NCBI RefSeq assembly: GCF_015477835.1
Contig: NZ_JADLQN010000002.1
Location: forward strand, 310,001 to 374,000
From: Nocardia higoensis
Lineage (GTDB): Bacteria; Actinomycetota; Actinomycetes; Mycobacteriales; Mycobacteriaceae
DNA length: 64,000 nt
Direction: 5' to 3'
Below the pieces are notes generated by a model. It did not search any database, had not been told where the DNA came from, and saw only the letters and a list, made by a program, of their open reading frames with translations. Below are positions 43,350 to 52,744 of this stretch, piece by piece; the first letter of the stretch is position 1; every line of letters starts with the position of its first letter. Made by a program: the position numbers and the translations under genes.

Positions 43350-45644
43350 TCACTCCAGCAGTGCCACCGAGGCGATGCGATGCAGGGTGAAGTGCCGGAC
43401 CGCGCCTGTCACCGGGTCCAGCGCGTCCAGCCGGCCGTTGCCGACCCGCAGCGGCTCGACCACCCGCTGCAACGCCACACCCTGCGCATCGACGTAGCCG
43501 ATGTTCACCGGCCGCCGCGCCCGCGCCGCCAATTGCAGCAGCGCGAGTGTGGCGGCCGTGCTGGTTCTGGTGCCGTCCGAGCGCACCGCGTGCCCCGACC
43601 GCGCCCCCGCGGCCCGTTCTCCGGCCCGTAGCTCGGCGACCAGCAGCGCGAGCTGTTCGGTGTTCGGTGGCATCGGTCGATACGCCTGCCTGGCATGGGG
43701 GCGGGTGGAAATCCGCGCGCCGCGCGGGCGCAGATCGACGATGCCGCCGGAGGAGTCCTCGCCCGCCGGGGCGAAACCCGCGCCGCGTAATTGTTCGAGC
43801 ACCTCACCCAACGGCGCCTGCGAGATCGCCACCGTCGGGGCCACCGCCCGCAACGCGAGCAGCCCGGCCACCGGATCGGCCAGTACCTGCGCGAGCAGGG
43901 CCGGATCGTCGCTGCGCACGAAAGACTGCGCCATCCCCGCCCTGAGCTGCCCGTGCCTGCGCGCCACATCGTCGATCAGGTAGGTCAGCGCCTGCGGCAC
44001 CGGGGTACGGGAGCGGGTGGCGAACAGGCTGTGCAGTTCGGCGGCGGTCAGGCCGGCGTCGAGCGCGCGGCGCACCGAGTTCTCGCCGATCCGGTACACC
44101 GTGGCCGCGCCCGCGGATTCGATGTCGGCCACCAGGGACATGCGCTGGGCCAGTTCGCCGACCAGGGGGCCCGGCGCGATCACCGTCAGGTCCGCCTGCA
44201 CGAGCACGTGATCCACCGGTTCGGGCAGCGCCGCGTCCATCTCGGCTTCGGCGTCGGCGGCCGAGGTGACCGTGTCGTGCAACAGCGCCCTGGCCGCCGG
44301 AGCCAGCGCGCCCCGTCCGAGCAAGCCGAGTGCCGAGGCCTCGGCGAGGGTGTTCTCCACCGCCTCCTGCCGGAAATGCCTGCGCCGCCGCGGCTGCCGC
44401 CAGGCGAGCGCCCGGCCCAGGTCGGCGGCATCCAGCGCGGTGCCGGAGGGCTGCTCGGCGAGCACGCCGAGGACGGCGCGGCGGTCGCGCGGGGCGTACG
44501 GCAGGCGCAGTTCGGCCGACAGTGCCGCCAGCGGCTTGTCGTTGCTGTCGCGCATCCCGATCATCCACGGCATCCGGTCCAGATCCAGCCACACCATCGC
44601 CAGCACCGTCCAGCGGCGCGCGGGCGGACCGTCCAGCCACGCGTCCGAGGCCGGGGTGGGCGCCCAGTAGTCGACCGAGTCGGAATCGGTATCCGGCGGC
44701 GGCTCGGGCTGCCCCTTCTCGATGAGTTTGGCGGCGGCGAGCACTTCGACCAACAGTGCGGCCCGCTCCTCCTCGATGCCGGTCTGCTTGGCGATGCGGC
44801 GCAACTCCCGCACACCGAGCCCGCCCGCCCGCAACGCCGGGGCGGGCGACCGGCTCAGCGCCGCGAGGATGTCGGCGCAATGGCGCAGCAGCTCGCCGAC
44901 TTCGCCCGCGGCCACGGCGGCGACCTCGACAGGCGAGTGCTTGGCAGGCCTGGTGCGCGGCGGGGTCAGCACGTTGGGAGCGGTGACCGGTTCTCGGCGC
45001 AGCATCTGTGCGACGGTGACCGGCAGCTCCACGGTTTCCTCGTCGATCCGGTCGAGCAGCCGCAACGCGATCAGCCGGGGCACCGGCCGGTCCGCCGGTG
45101 CGTCCGGGGCGGCGTCTTTGGTGCGCCCGCGCGGGCCGGTGGTGGCGAGCTTGTCCAGCAGCGCCCGCTCGGGTGCGCCCAGTTCGGCCAGCGCGGCCTC
45201 GATCTCGGGTTCGGTGAGCGCGTCGGAGAGTTCCACGGCGGCGCCCAGCGGCCACGGCAACGCCTCGGCGGCCGCGGGTACCAGGCGCAGGGCGTCATCG
45301 TCGATCCAGACCAGCGCCCGCCCGGTCAGCCGCTCCAATGCGGCGTCCATCGCGGCCTTGGCCGCCCGGCCCTTCCATTGCGCGTGCAGTGCTCGGCGGG
45401 TCAGCGGCTCGGGGTCGCCGGACTGCGCGCGGCAGGCCAGCAGATCGATGATCGCGAACTCCAGGGTGTCCAGATCCTCGCAGGCCCGCAGTACCGAAGC
45501 CCGCTGTTCGGCCCGCGCCGCCAGCACCGTCATCGACGAGGGCAGCGGGACCGCCAGATCGGGCCGGGCTTGCAGCAGCGCGACCAACTGGGCATCGCTG
45601 CGGGATGCCAGCCACCCCGCCAGGGAATCGGTCGTGCTCATCAT
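43350..45644 (-). CDS. Helicase-associated (XPB/Ssl2 N-terminal-like) domain protein
   Basis: A 764-residue protein corresponding to Rv0862c. The N-terminus ([23 protein letters not shown]) and the long helical region with repeated winged-helix-like segments are family features. The C-terminal third has [18 protein letters not shown] near residue 490, [22 protein letters not shown], and the WYL-like end [25 protein letters not shown]. There is no Walker A motif, so it is not itself a motor. It may assist the XPB helicase, which lies 4 kb away. Two adjacent ATG codons (45644, 45641) are possible starts. Confidence 0.82.
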   Translation of the reverse strand: MMSTTDSLAGWLASRSDAQLVALLQARPDLAVPLPSSMTVLAARAEQRASVLRACEDLDTLEFAIIDLLACRAQSGDPEPLTRRALHAQWKGRAAKAAMDAALERLTGRALVWIDDDALRLVPAAAEALPWPLGAAVELSDALTEPEIEAALAELGAPERALLDKLATTGPRGRTKDAAPDAPADRPVPRLIALRLLDRIDEETVELPVTVAQMLRREPVTAPNVLTPPRTRPAKHSPVEVAAVAAGEVGELLRHCADILAALSRSPAPALRAGGLGVRELRRIAKQTGIEEERAALLVEVLAAAKLIEKGQPEPPPDTDSDSVDYWAPTPASDAWLDGPPARRWTVLAMVWLDLDRMPWMIGMRDSNDKPLAALSAELRLPYAPRDRRAVLGVLAEQPSGTALDAADLGRALAWRQPRRRRHFRQEAVENTLAEASALGLLGRGALAPAARALLHDTVTSAADAEAEMDAALPEPVDHVLVQADLTVIAPGPLVGELAQRMSLVADIESAGAATVYRIGENSVRRALDAGLTAAELHSLFATRSRTPVPQALTYLIDDVARRHGQLRAGMAQSFVRSDDPALLAQVLADPVAGLLALRAVAPTVAISQAPLGEVLEQLRGAGFAPAGEDSSGGIVDLRPRGARISTRPHARQAYRPMPPNTEQLALLVAELRAGERAAGARSGHAVRSDGTRTSTAATLALLQLAARARRPVNIGYVDAQGVALQRVVEPLRVGNGRLDALDPVTGAVRHFTLHRIASVALLE

Positions 45645-45713
45645 GACCACCCTACGATGTCGCCTGCGCCGCACCGGAGGCACGCCGGAATCGGTTCGTG
45701 CCAGAATGACCTT

Positions 45714-45902
45714 GTGGTGAACAAATCGAAGAAGCCCTATGTGGACAATGGTTGGCCCCAGGTGGCGGAAGGTGACCATGCGGTCACCGAACTGGCCGCC
45801 AATCGGGCCGGCAATCTCTCGCCCTACGGGGAGGACACGGAATTTCCGCTGCCCGCCGAGAAATTGCCGTACCGGCACCCGCACACGGTGATCAACCGCT
45901 GA
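45714..45902 (+). CDS. Small conserved protein, Rv0863 position (62 aa)
   Basis: A 62-residue soluble protein, [19 protein letters not shown] through [15 protein letters not shown], with conserved-looking Trp/Pro/Tyr positions. It sits between the helicase-domain protein and the rpf gene, as Rv0863 does in M. tuberculosis. Two tandem GTG codons are possible starts. CAGAAT at 45702-45707 lies 6 nt before the first, so it is probably leaderless. A strong terminator follows. Function unknown. Confidence 0.7.
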   Translation: MVNKSKKPYVDNGWPQVAEGDHAVTELAANRAGNLSPYGEDTEFPLPAEKLPYRHPHTVINR

Positions 45903-45925
45903 TCCGGGACGTGCCCCAGAGTGGG

Positions 45926-45960
45926 ACAAGGCCCCCGCCTCGATGAGGCGGGGGCCTTGT
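45926..45960. terminator. Bidirectional terminator before rpf
   Basis: A perfect 16-bp inverted repeat (arm ACAAGGCCCCCGCCTC) with a 3-nt loop lies between the convergent 62-residue gene and the rpf gene, ending in TTGT. Confidence 0.85.
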
Positions 45961-45980
45961 TCGTTGGCGTATCGGGGAAC

Positions 45981-46868
<888 letters not shown>

Positions 46869-46927
46869 CTAGAAGGCGGGTAGGCGGGCGGCCGCGCCGC
46901 TGAGGCCGGGCCGTGATCACACCGTTA

Positions 46928-46943
46928 TGTGATGAGTATCACA
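46928..46943. promoter_or_regulatory. Perfect Crp (cAMP receptor protein) site
   Basis: TGTGATGAGTATCACA matches the Crp palindrome TGTGA-N6-TCACA with no mismatch. It lies about 320 bp upstream of the rpf start. In M. tuberculosis, Crp (Rv3676) controls rpfA through such a site. Confidence 0.85.
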
Positions 46944-46988
46944 GTATGGTTCGTCACGCGGGTCCTGCGGGGTAATCGGTCTCGCGCC

Positions 46989-47231
46989 TCAGCGCGAGCG
47001 TCTACCCGACCACAGCGCGAATATCACCGCGAGCAGGAAACCGGCCGGCGCGAGCATCGCGGCCAGGTACAGCCACAGCGCCGGCTCGCCGTCGGAAACG
47101 ACAGGGCTGACGAAGATGGCGACGATCGCGAGCAGGCCCGCGGCGAACAGCGCGAGCGCCAGCTTCAGCAACCAATCGGCCGAGCGGGACGAGCCGGATC
47201 GGGGTGAACCGGGGCGGGGAGAGTTGGTCAC
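46989..47231 (-). CDS. Small two-helix membrane protein (80 aa)
   Basis: An 80-residue protein with a polar, Ser/Pro/Arg-rich N-terminus (1-17) and two transmembrane helices (LLKLALALFAAGLLAIVAIF and LWLYLAAMLAPAGFLLAVIF), ending GRRSR. Start GTG at 47231 is preceded 6 nt upstream by TACGGT, with no Shine-Dalgarno, so it is probably leaderless. It sits between rpf and the cold-shock gene, divergent from the latter. I recognise no named family. Confidence 0.7.
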   Translation of the reverse strand: MTNSPRPGSPRSGSSRSADWLLKLALALFAAGLLAIVAIFVSPVVSDGEPALWLYLAAMLAPAGFLLAVIFALWSGRRSR

Positions 47232-47372
47232 CGCTGCACCGTAAAACTGATGTGCTCGGCGTATGGTCACCGGGGTAGACTCGGGTAATCGCGTCCTGCA
47301 CCATCTGTGGGGCGCGTTCTTGTGCACGGACCATCGGGGTCCGGGTGTCGAAACGATGAACGGGTGAGCGCA

Positions 47373-47798
47373 GTGCCGACCGGCCGGGTGAAGTGGTACG
47401 ACGTCGAGAAGGGCTTCGGCTTCCTGTCCCAGGACGAGGGGGAGGACGTCTACGTCCGCTCTTCGGCGCTGCCCGAAGGCGTCGAAGGACTCAAGCCGGG
47501 GCAGCGCGTCGAATTCGGCATGGCGGCGGGTCGCCGCGGCCCCCAGGCGCTGAGCCTCAAGCTGATCGACGCGCCGCCGTCGCTGCGCCAGAGCCAGGGC
47601 GCCGAGCGTGGCGGCCGCAAAGAACCCGCCGGTCCGCGGCGCGCGCCCGACGAGCTGCACGGCCTGGTCGAGGACATGATCACCCTGCTCGAGACCAAGG
47701 TGCAGCCCGACCTGCGCAAGGGGCGCTACCCCGACCGCAAGACCGCCAAGACCATCTCCGATGTCGTCCGGGCGGTCGCGCGCGAGCTCGATCACTGA
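47373..47798 (+). CDS. cspB: Cold-shock domain protein CspB-like
   Basis: A 141-residue protein. The N-terminal cold-shock domain ([27 protein letters not shown], residues 2-28, with RNP motifs KGFGFL and DVYV) is followed by a linker and a second conserved region, [34 protein letters not shown]. It is the long CspB type of Rv0871. It binds single-stranded nucleic acid. The GTG at 47373 is chosen because homologs begin MPTG; a GTG three codons earlier is an alternative. Confidence 0.9.
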   Translation: MPTGRVKWYDVEKGFGFLSQDEGEDVYVRSSALPEGVEGLKPGQRVEFGMAAGRRGPQALSLKLIDAPPSLRQSQGAERGGRKEPAGPRRAPDELHGLVEDMITLLETKVQPDLRKGRYPDRKTAKTISDVVRAVARELDH

Positions 47799-47876
47799 TC
47801 TGGTCCGTCGGCGCCGAGCTCTTCCCGACGCCTTCCCGGCCACCCGGACGCAGTCCCGTGACAGCGCCCTTCCCGT

Positions 47877-47910
47877 GACAGAGGCCCCACCGCTCGGCGG
47901 GGCCTCTGTC
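47877..47910. terminator. Bidirectional terminator between cspB and the DUF2771 gene
   Basis: A 12-bp perfect inverted repeat (arm GACAGAGGCCCC) with a 10-nt loop lies 79 nt after the cspB stop. Confidence 0.7.
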
Positions 47911-47968
47911 ATAGGCGTCCCCGAGTGTCACGGCCGGTCGGCCGTGGGCATCACCGGGCCACCGGATG

Positions 47969-48535
47969 TCACTGCTGCTCGTCGCCGCCGAGGGTGCCGG
48001 TGCGGATGGACCAGGAGGCGTGCGGCACGGTCGTCTCCCGGCCCGCCTCGTCGATCGCGGGGACGGGAAGCTGGATCTCCACGCCGATCAGGCGCAGGCC
48101 CGGTGCGGGCTGGGAATCGATGGTCAGCGCGAGGGTGCCCGGTGCGTAGTCGGAGTGGTAGATCTCCTGCGTGAGGATCTCCTCGTCGCCGGGCAAGGCG
48201 TAGACGAGCAGCCCCTGCCAGGGCGCGTCGGCGATCTCCGACGGCAGCGACAGTTGCAGCGGGTAGCCCGGCGGCGTCTCCAGGTCGACGACCCGGTTCT
48301 GCCTGCAGTCGGCCAAGTCCAGCCGGTCCTCACCGATCAGGCGCAGATCGCAGTACTGGTACGGCGGAACCGTGACCGCGGTGCCGTAGGCGTACGCGGT
48401 GATCTCCGGATCCTGCCTCGGTGCGTTGCGCACCGCGATCGTCACGACCACGGCGATCACGGCGACCAGCGCCAGCAGTCCCGCTCCGGCCAGCGCGGCG
48501 ATCAGACGCCCGCGCCCGCGGCCTGCCCCGCTCAT
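47969..48535 (-). CDS. DUF2771-like membrane-anchored protein
   Basis: A 188-residue protein with an N-terminal signal anchor (LIAALAGAGLLALVAVIAVVVTIAV) and an extracytoplasmic domain. Features: TVPPYQYCDLRLIGED and LADCRQNRV, with two cysteines that may pair, then PLQLSLPSEIADAPWQGLLVY and GVEIQLPVPAID. The pattern fits DUF2771 of mycobacteria and relatives. The start is uncertain: ATG at 48535 directly precedes the basic n-region, and a GTG four codons earlier is possible. It lies downstream of the MFS gene on the same strand, separated by a short tandem repeat. Confidence 0.75.
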   Translation of the reverse strand: MSGAGRGRGRLIAALAGAGLLALVAVIAVVVTIAVRNAPRQDPEITAYAYGTAVTVPPYQYCDLRLIGEDRLDLADCRQNRVVDLETPPGYPLQLSLPSEIADAPWQGLLVYALPGDEEILTQEIYHSDYAPGTLALTIDSQPAPGLRLIGVEIQLPVPAIDEAGRETTVPHASWSIRTGTLGGDEQQ

Positions 48536-48577
48536 CGCGCCGCCCACGCGGAACGTCGATCATCCAACGCCGGGTCG

Positions 48578-48637
48578 TTCACCGCTGGTTCTTTCACCGC
48601 TGGTCCATTCACCGCTGGTCCATTCACCGCTGGTCCA
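48578..48637. repeat. 15-bp tandem repeat, four copies
   Basis: Four head-to-tail copies of TTCACCGCTGGTCCA (the first differing in its last three bases), plus a partial fifth, lie between the MFS stop codon and the DUF2771 gene. No ORF of note uses it. Confidence 0.9.
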
Positions 48638-48643
48638 TTCAAC

Positions 48644-50488
48644 TCAGCGTTCTCCCGTCATCCTGGTTCGGCTCTTTCCGGGTTGCCGTCGCGGTGGCGC
48701 GACGGTGGCGTGCACTTCCTGTTCGGCGTGCTGGGGCCGGTTGCCGCCGAGGCCGGGCAGAATGCTGTGACCCCGATAGCTCAGGAAGGTCTGGGCCAGC
48801 CCGAGCACGAGTATTCCCGACACCACCGCGAAGCCGATCCAGTACTCGGTCGGCAGCAGCACCCCGGCCGCCCCGCCGATCACCCAGCTCAGCTGCAGCG
48901 CCGTCTCCGAGCGCCCGAATCCGGACGCGATCGACTCCGGTGGCAGATCGTCCTGGATCGAGGCGTCCAGCGACACCTTCGCCAGCGCGCTGGCCGCCGA
49001 GGCCACCAGCGCGGCCACCACCGCGCCGAGCAGGTTGTCGGCGAACACCGCGAACAGCGCGACTGCGGTGCAGGCCGCGGTGGCGCCGACCACGATGACC
49101 GAGGGCCGTCCCAGCGCGAGGCGCGCGCCGGTGGCGTTGCCCGCGAAGTTGCCGATGCCCGCGGCCGCGCCCACCGCGCCGAGCATCAGCGCCTGCTGCA
49201 ACGGACGGTGTTCGGTGGCTTTGGCGACGAAGGCGATGTAGAAGGTGAGGAAGCCGGTGAGCACCCGGATGGAGCTGTTGCCCCACAGGCCGGAGACCAC
49301 CGCGCGGCCGAGCGGTTGCCTGCGTTTGCGCGCGGGCACGGCCGATTCGGTGCCCGGTCGCAGCACCTCGGTGCGCGCGTCGTCGCCGTGGTAGCCGAAG
49401 GTGGCGGGCACTTCCCCCTCGGTGATCTCCACCCAGCGTGGGATGCGCAGGCTCAGATAGGCGCCGCCGATCGCGATGACGGTCGCCAGGATCAGCGACC
49501 CGGTGGACCCCGCGACGGCGGCGATCGCCCCGGCTACCGCGCCCGCGCCGATGGTGCCGCCGACCAGGCCGAAGACCGTCAGCCGGGAGTTGGTACGGAC
49601 GAGGTCTATCTCCGGCGGCAGCACTCTCGGCGTGACCGCGCTCTTGAGCACCGCGAACGATTTGGAGCCGATCATCATGCCCAGCGCCAGCGGATACAGC
49701 GCCCAGGAGTCGAACTGCACCACCAGGACGACCGCCAGCACGGCGCGCACCCCGAACGAGGTGGCCAGCGCCAGCCTGCGCCCGCGCTGCAACCGGTCCA
49801 GCAGCGGGCCGATGAGCGGGGCGATCACCGCGAACGGCGCGATGGTGATCAGCAGATACAGCGCGACCTTGGACTTGCTCTCGGCGGTCGCGCTGGCGAA
49901 GAACAAGGTGTTGGCCAGCGAGACCGCGATGGCGGCGTCGAGGGCGAAGTTCGCCATGGTGGCGTAGGTCAGGGCGGTCAGCCCGGACTTGTCGGCGCCG
50001 TCGGCTTTGGCCGCGCGCTGGAAAGTGGCGATGCCCTTCTCGGTCAGCTGCTTGCCGCGCATGGCGGCCACCCTGGTTACGGTCAGCTTGCGCGGCACGG
50101 GCTGCTCACGGGGAGGGCGGCTGTGCTCCGCGTCGGTGTTCTGTCCGTCGAGCGGCCGGGTGGGTGGGCCGGGTGCGGCACGGTATGTCTCGGGCCGGTG
50201 CGATTCGGTTCGGGGTGGCGCGCTTCGGCCGGGCGCGGTGGGTCCGGCCGGGGGCCTCGGACCGGCCGCGGTGCCGCGCTTCTCCAGTGGGCCCAGCGGC
50301 GGGCGGCGGGGCGCGTAGCGTTCGGGATCGAGCGGGGGCAGCGCTGTGCGCCGTCGCGTGGGCGAGTTCGGCGGCGGGTACCTGTCGTGGCCGGGATGCC
50401 GTTCGATCGGTGGTGGTTCGTCCGCGTTCCGCTGACCGCCGTCCCACGGACCACGCTCGCAACCGTGCGGATCGCGGGAGGTAGTCAC
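48644..50488 (-). CDS. MFS transporter with long cytoplasmic N-terminal extension
   Basis: A 614-residue protein in the Rv0876c position. Residues 1-140 are Pro/Arg-rich and disordered (PPLGPLEKRGTAAGPRPP; REQPVPRKLTVTRVA). From KSGLTALTYATMANFALDAAI onward come about twelve helices, with the loop PLLDRLQRGRRLALATS of MFS type and a central cytoplasmic loop near 400. Substrate unknown. The GTG at 50488 is preceded by CAGAAT (50495-50500) 6 nt upstream and has no Shine-Dalgarno, so the start is probably leaderless; another GTG lies six codons earlier. Confidence 0.85.
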   Translation of the reverse strand: MTTSRDPHGCERGPWDGGQRNADEPPPIERHPGHDRYPPPNSPTRRRTALPPLDPERYAPRRPPLGPLEKRGTAAGPRPPAGPTAPGRSAPPRTESHRPETYRAAPGPPTRPLDGQNTDAEHSRPPREQPVPRKLTVTRVAAMRGKQLTEKGIATFQRAAKADGADKSGLTALTYATMANFALDAAIAVSLANTLFFASATAESKSKVALYLLITIAPFAVIAPLIGPLLDRLQRGRRLALATSFGVRAVLAVVLVVQFDSWALYPLALGMMIGSKSFAVLKSAVTPRVLPPEIDLVRTNSRLTVFGLVGGTIGAGAVAGAIAAVAGSTGSLILATVIAIGGAYLSLRIPRWVEITEGEVPATFGYHGDDARTEVLRPGTESAVPARKRRQPLGRAVVSGLWGNSSIRVLTGFLTFYIAFVAKATEHRPLQQALMLGAVGAAAGIGNFAGNATGARLALGRPSVIVVGATAACTAVALFAVFADNLLGAVVAALVASAASALAKVSLDASIQDDLPPESIASGFGRSETALQLSWVIGGAAGVLLPTEYWIGFAVVSGILVLGLAQTFLSYRGHSILPGLGGNRPQHAEQEVHATVAPPRRQPGKSRTRMTGER

Positions 50489-50556
50489 CCCCCAATTCTG
50501 GCCCACCGTGTCGCGGACGGTTCACTCGCGCTCGCCGACGTGGTCTCTGGGATCGG

Positions 50557-51330
50557 TCATTCCGGGACGAAACGGACTTCGAACACGGCGGGCCAGTACT
50601 TGCCGGTGACCAGGAACCGATCGGTGCCAGGCAACGCGGCGATACCGTTGGCCACCTGGGCGTCGGCGCGTTCGGCGCGGGTGAGCAACCCGCCCAGGTC
50701 CGCCACCGCGAGCACCTGGCCGGTCTCCGGGTCGATGCGCAGTATCCGGTTGCTCGGATAGTCGTTGGCGTAGACGAAACCATCTGGCGCGCAATCCAAT
50801 TCGTTGAGATGCGCATCCCTTCTGTTCGACAGGCGCAGCGTGCCGGTGGCCTCGAAAGTGACCGGATCACGAAAGGTCAGCGTGTCGCTGCCGTCACTCA
50901 TCACCAGCGTGTCGCCTCTCGCGCACAGGCCCCAGCCCTCGCCGTCGTAGCTCACCTCGCGCAGCACGCGCAGCGTTTCGGGGTCGCGGGCGAAGGCCAC
51001 GCCCTCACGCCAGGTGAGTTGCCACAGGATCGCTCCGGCGTGGGTGATGCCCTCCCCGAAGTAGGCGTCGTCCAGCACTGCGCGGGCGAGTTCGGCTCCG
51101 GTGGAAAGATCGGTGGCCCGCACACCCGAACGGCCGGTCAGGCCGGTGCTCTCGTAGAGCACGCCGCCGACGACTTCGAGGCCCTGGGTGAACGCCTCGC
51201 GGTCGTGTGGCCGGGTGCCGACGACCTCGACACGCAGCCGTGGGGCGGGGTCCGCGGGCTGCCCGCATCCCGCCGCGACGAGCGCGCCGACCAGCACACC
51301 GGCGGCCGACGCACGCAGAGTGCGTTCCAT
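50557..51330 (-). CDS. Glutaminyl-peptide cyclotransferase (plant-type QC) lipoprotein
   Basis: A 257-residue lipoprotein. Signal peptide with lipobox VAAGC (Cys22), then a five-bladed propeller of the plant-type glutamine cyclotransferase family. Motifs: AFTQGLEVVGGVLYESTGLTGRS near 46-68, GEGITHAGAILWQLTW, YDGEGWGLCARGDTLVMSDGS, LNELDCAPDGFVYAND and NGIAALPGTDRFLVTGKYWP. It would cyclise N-terminal Gln of exported proteins to pyroglutamate. It is divergent from the DUF3027 gene, with 17 bp between start codons. Confidence 0.87.
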   Translation of the reverse strand: MERTLRASAAGVLVGALVAAGCGQPADPAPRLRVEVVGTRPHDREAFTQGLEVVGGVLYESTGLTGRSGVRATDLSTGAELARAVLDDAYFGEGITHAGAILWQLTWREGVAFARDPETLRVLREVSYDGEGWGLCARGDTLVMSDGSDTLTFRDPVTFEATGTLRLSNRRDAHLNELDCAPDGFVYANDYPSNRILRIDPETGQVLAVADLGGLLTRAERADAQVANGIAALPGTDRFLVTGKYWPAVFEVRFVPE

Positions 51331-51347
51331 ACGGCAAAATGTAGGCC

Positions 51348-52712
51348 GTGAGCGCTGTTTCTGTTTCCGAGCCCGACGTGCGTCCCGTCCTGGTCGATGC
51401 CGCCGACCTGGCTCGCCGTGCGCTCGTGGAGTTGGAACCGAACGGGGTCGGCATCCATCTCGGCGTCACCGCCGAAGGTGATTCCGCCGCCACCCACCGC
51501 TTCGAGTCCACTCTCCCCGGCTATCGCGGCTGGCAGTGGGCGGTGGTGGTGGCCGCGCCCCCTGGCGCCGACTACGCCACGGTCAGCGAATCCGCGCTGC
51601 TACCGGGCCCCGAGGCCCTCGTCGCACCCGATTTCATCCCGTGGGAGCAGCGCATCCGGCCGGGCGACCTCGCCCCCGGCGACCTGCTGGCACCGCCCGC
51701 CGACGACCCGCGTCTGGTCCCCGGCTACGTCGCCAACGGCGACCCGGAAATCGACGAGCTGGCCCGCGAGGTCGGCCTCGGTCGGACCAAGGTGCTCAGC
51801 CTCGAAGGCCGCGCCGAGGCAGCCGAACGCTGGTACGCCGAGCACGGTCCCGACACCGATATGGCCCGGGCCGCCCCCGGCGTCTGCGGCAGCTGCGGCT
51901 TCTACCTCCCGCTATCCGGTGCCCTGCGTGCCGCCTTCGGCGTCTGCGGCAATGCGATGGGCGCCGACGGGATGGTCGTGCATGTCGAGTACGGCTGCGG
52001 CGCGCACTCCGACGTCGAACTGCCCACCGGCGGCGGTTCGCCCCGCCACGAGGCCTATGACGACGCGGCCGTGGATCTCGTCCCCGCCGCGGAACTGCGC
52101 AGGCCCGCCCCCGCCGCCGACGGTGCATCGCCCGAGGTGGCCGATTCCGCCGACGCGGGTGCTTCGCCCGAGGTTGGTGTGCCGGAGGGGGATGCCGCCT
52201 CTCCCGAAGCTGCCGTGTTCTCCGAGGCTTCCTCGTCCGACGGGACGGCGCCGGATCCCACGTCGATGCCCGGCGACGCCGTGCCCCACGAAGCCGTCGA
52301 ATCCGAGCGCGCTGTCGTGACCGCTGAGGTCGCCTTGTCCACCGATGCCGCCGCGTCACTCCGCGCGGCTGTGTCCGGCGAGGTTGCGGCGGCTTCCGGT
52401 GAGGCAGTCCACGACGCGACGGCGGTGACCGGCGAGGCGCCCGTGCCGGGGGAGGCTGCGGTGTCCGGTGAGGCTGCGGTGTCCGACGACCTTGCCGCGT
52501 CCGACGACCTTGCGGTGTCCGATGAAATTGCGGTGTCCGATGACATCGCCGCGTCCGATGACATCGCCGTGTCCGACGGCCTTGCCGCGTCCGATGAAGT
52601 TGTCGCGCAGGAGGACGGCGAGACCGGGGCCGAGGCCCCAGTGGCGGACGGTGTACAGGTCGGTGGGTCCGACTCCGACTCGCCGGAGCCCTCGTCATCG
52701 GCGTCGAACTGA
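51348..52712 (+). CDS. DUF3027 protein with repetitive acidic tail
   Basis: A 454-residue protein. Residues 1-250 are DUF3027 (Rv0877 type): SEPDVRPVLVDAADLARRALVEL; GWQWAVVVAAPPGADYATVSE; PWEQRIRPGDLAPGDLL; and a cysteine cluster GVCGSCGFYLPLSG...FGVCGNAM...YGCGAHSD, likely a metal site. Residues 250-454 are a low-complexity acidic tail including nine 6-residue repeats (xSDDxA). CAAAAT at 51335-51340 lies 7 nt before the GTG, so it is probably leaderless. Its TGA lies inside the probable start region of the next gene. The tail is far longer than in the 262-residue mycobacterial protein. Confidence 0.85.
   Translation: MSAVSVSEPDVRPVLVDAADLARRALVELEPNGVGIHLGVTAEGDSAATHRFESTLPGYRGWQWAVVVAAPPGADYATVSESALLPGPEALVAPDFIPWEQRIRPGDLAPGDLLAPPADDPRLVPGYVANGDPEIDELAREVGLGRTKVLSLEGRAEAAERWYAEHGPDTDMARAAPGVCGSCGFYLPLSGALRAAFGVCGNAMGADGMVVHVEYGCGAHSDVELPTGGGSPRHEAYDDAAVDLVPAAELRRPAPAADGASPEVADSADAGASPEVGVPEGDAASPEAAVFSEASSSDGTAPDPTSMPGDAVPHEAVESERAVVTAEVALSTDAAASLRAAVSGEVAAASGEAVHDATAVTGEAPVPGEAAVSGEAAVSDDLAASDDLAVSDEIAVSDDIAASDDIAVSDGLAASDEVVAQEDGETGAEAPVADGVQVGGSDSDSPEPSSSASN
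52443..52604 (+). repeat. 18-bp coding tandem repeat in the DUF3027 tail
   Basis: Nine consecutive 18-bp units encode hexapeptides VPGEAA, VSGEAA, VSDDLA, ASDDLA, VSDEIA, VSDDIA, ASDDIA, VSDGLA and ASDEVV. The unit is gtgtccgaygacmtygcs-like. Copy number is likely to vary between strains. Confidence 0.9.
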
Positions 52713-52744
52713 GCGATCCGGCCGATCCCTTCGGGACGGCGGCG

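Noticed and set aside
43791..45902. A 703-codon plus-strand frame through the helicase-domain gene
   Set aside because: Only the last 62 codons look like a protein, with their own leaderless start. The rest is antisense to a recognised gene.
48578..48637. CRISPR-like array
   Set aside because: Contiguous 15-bp units without spacers.
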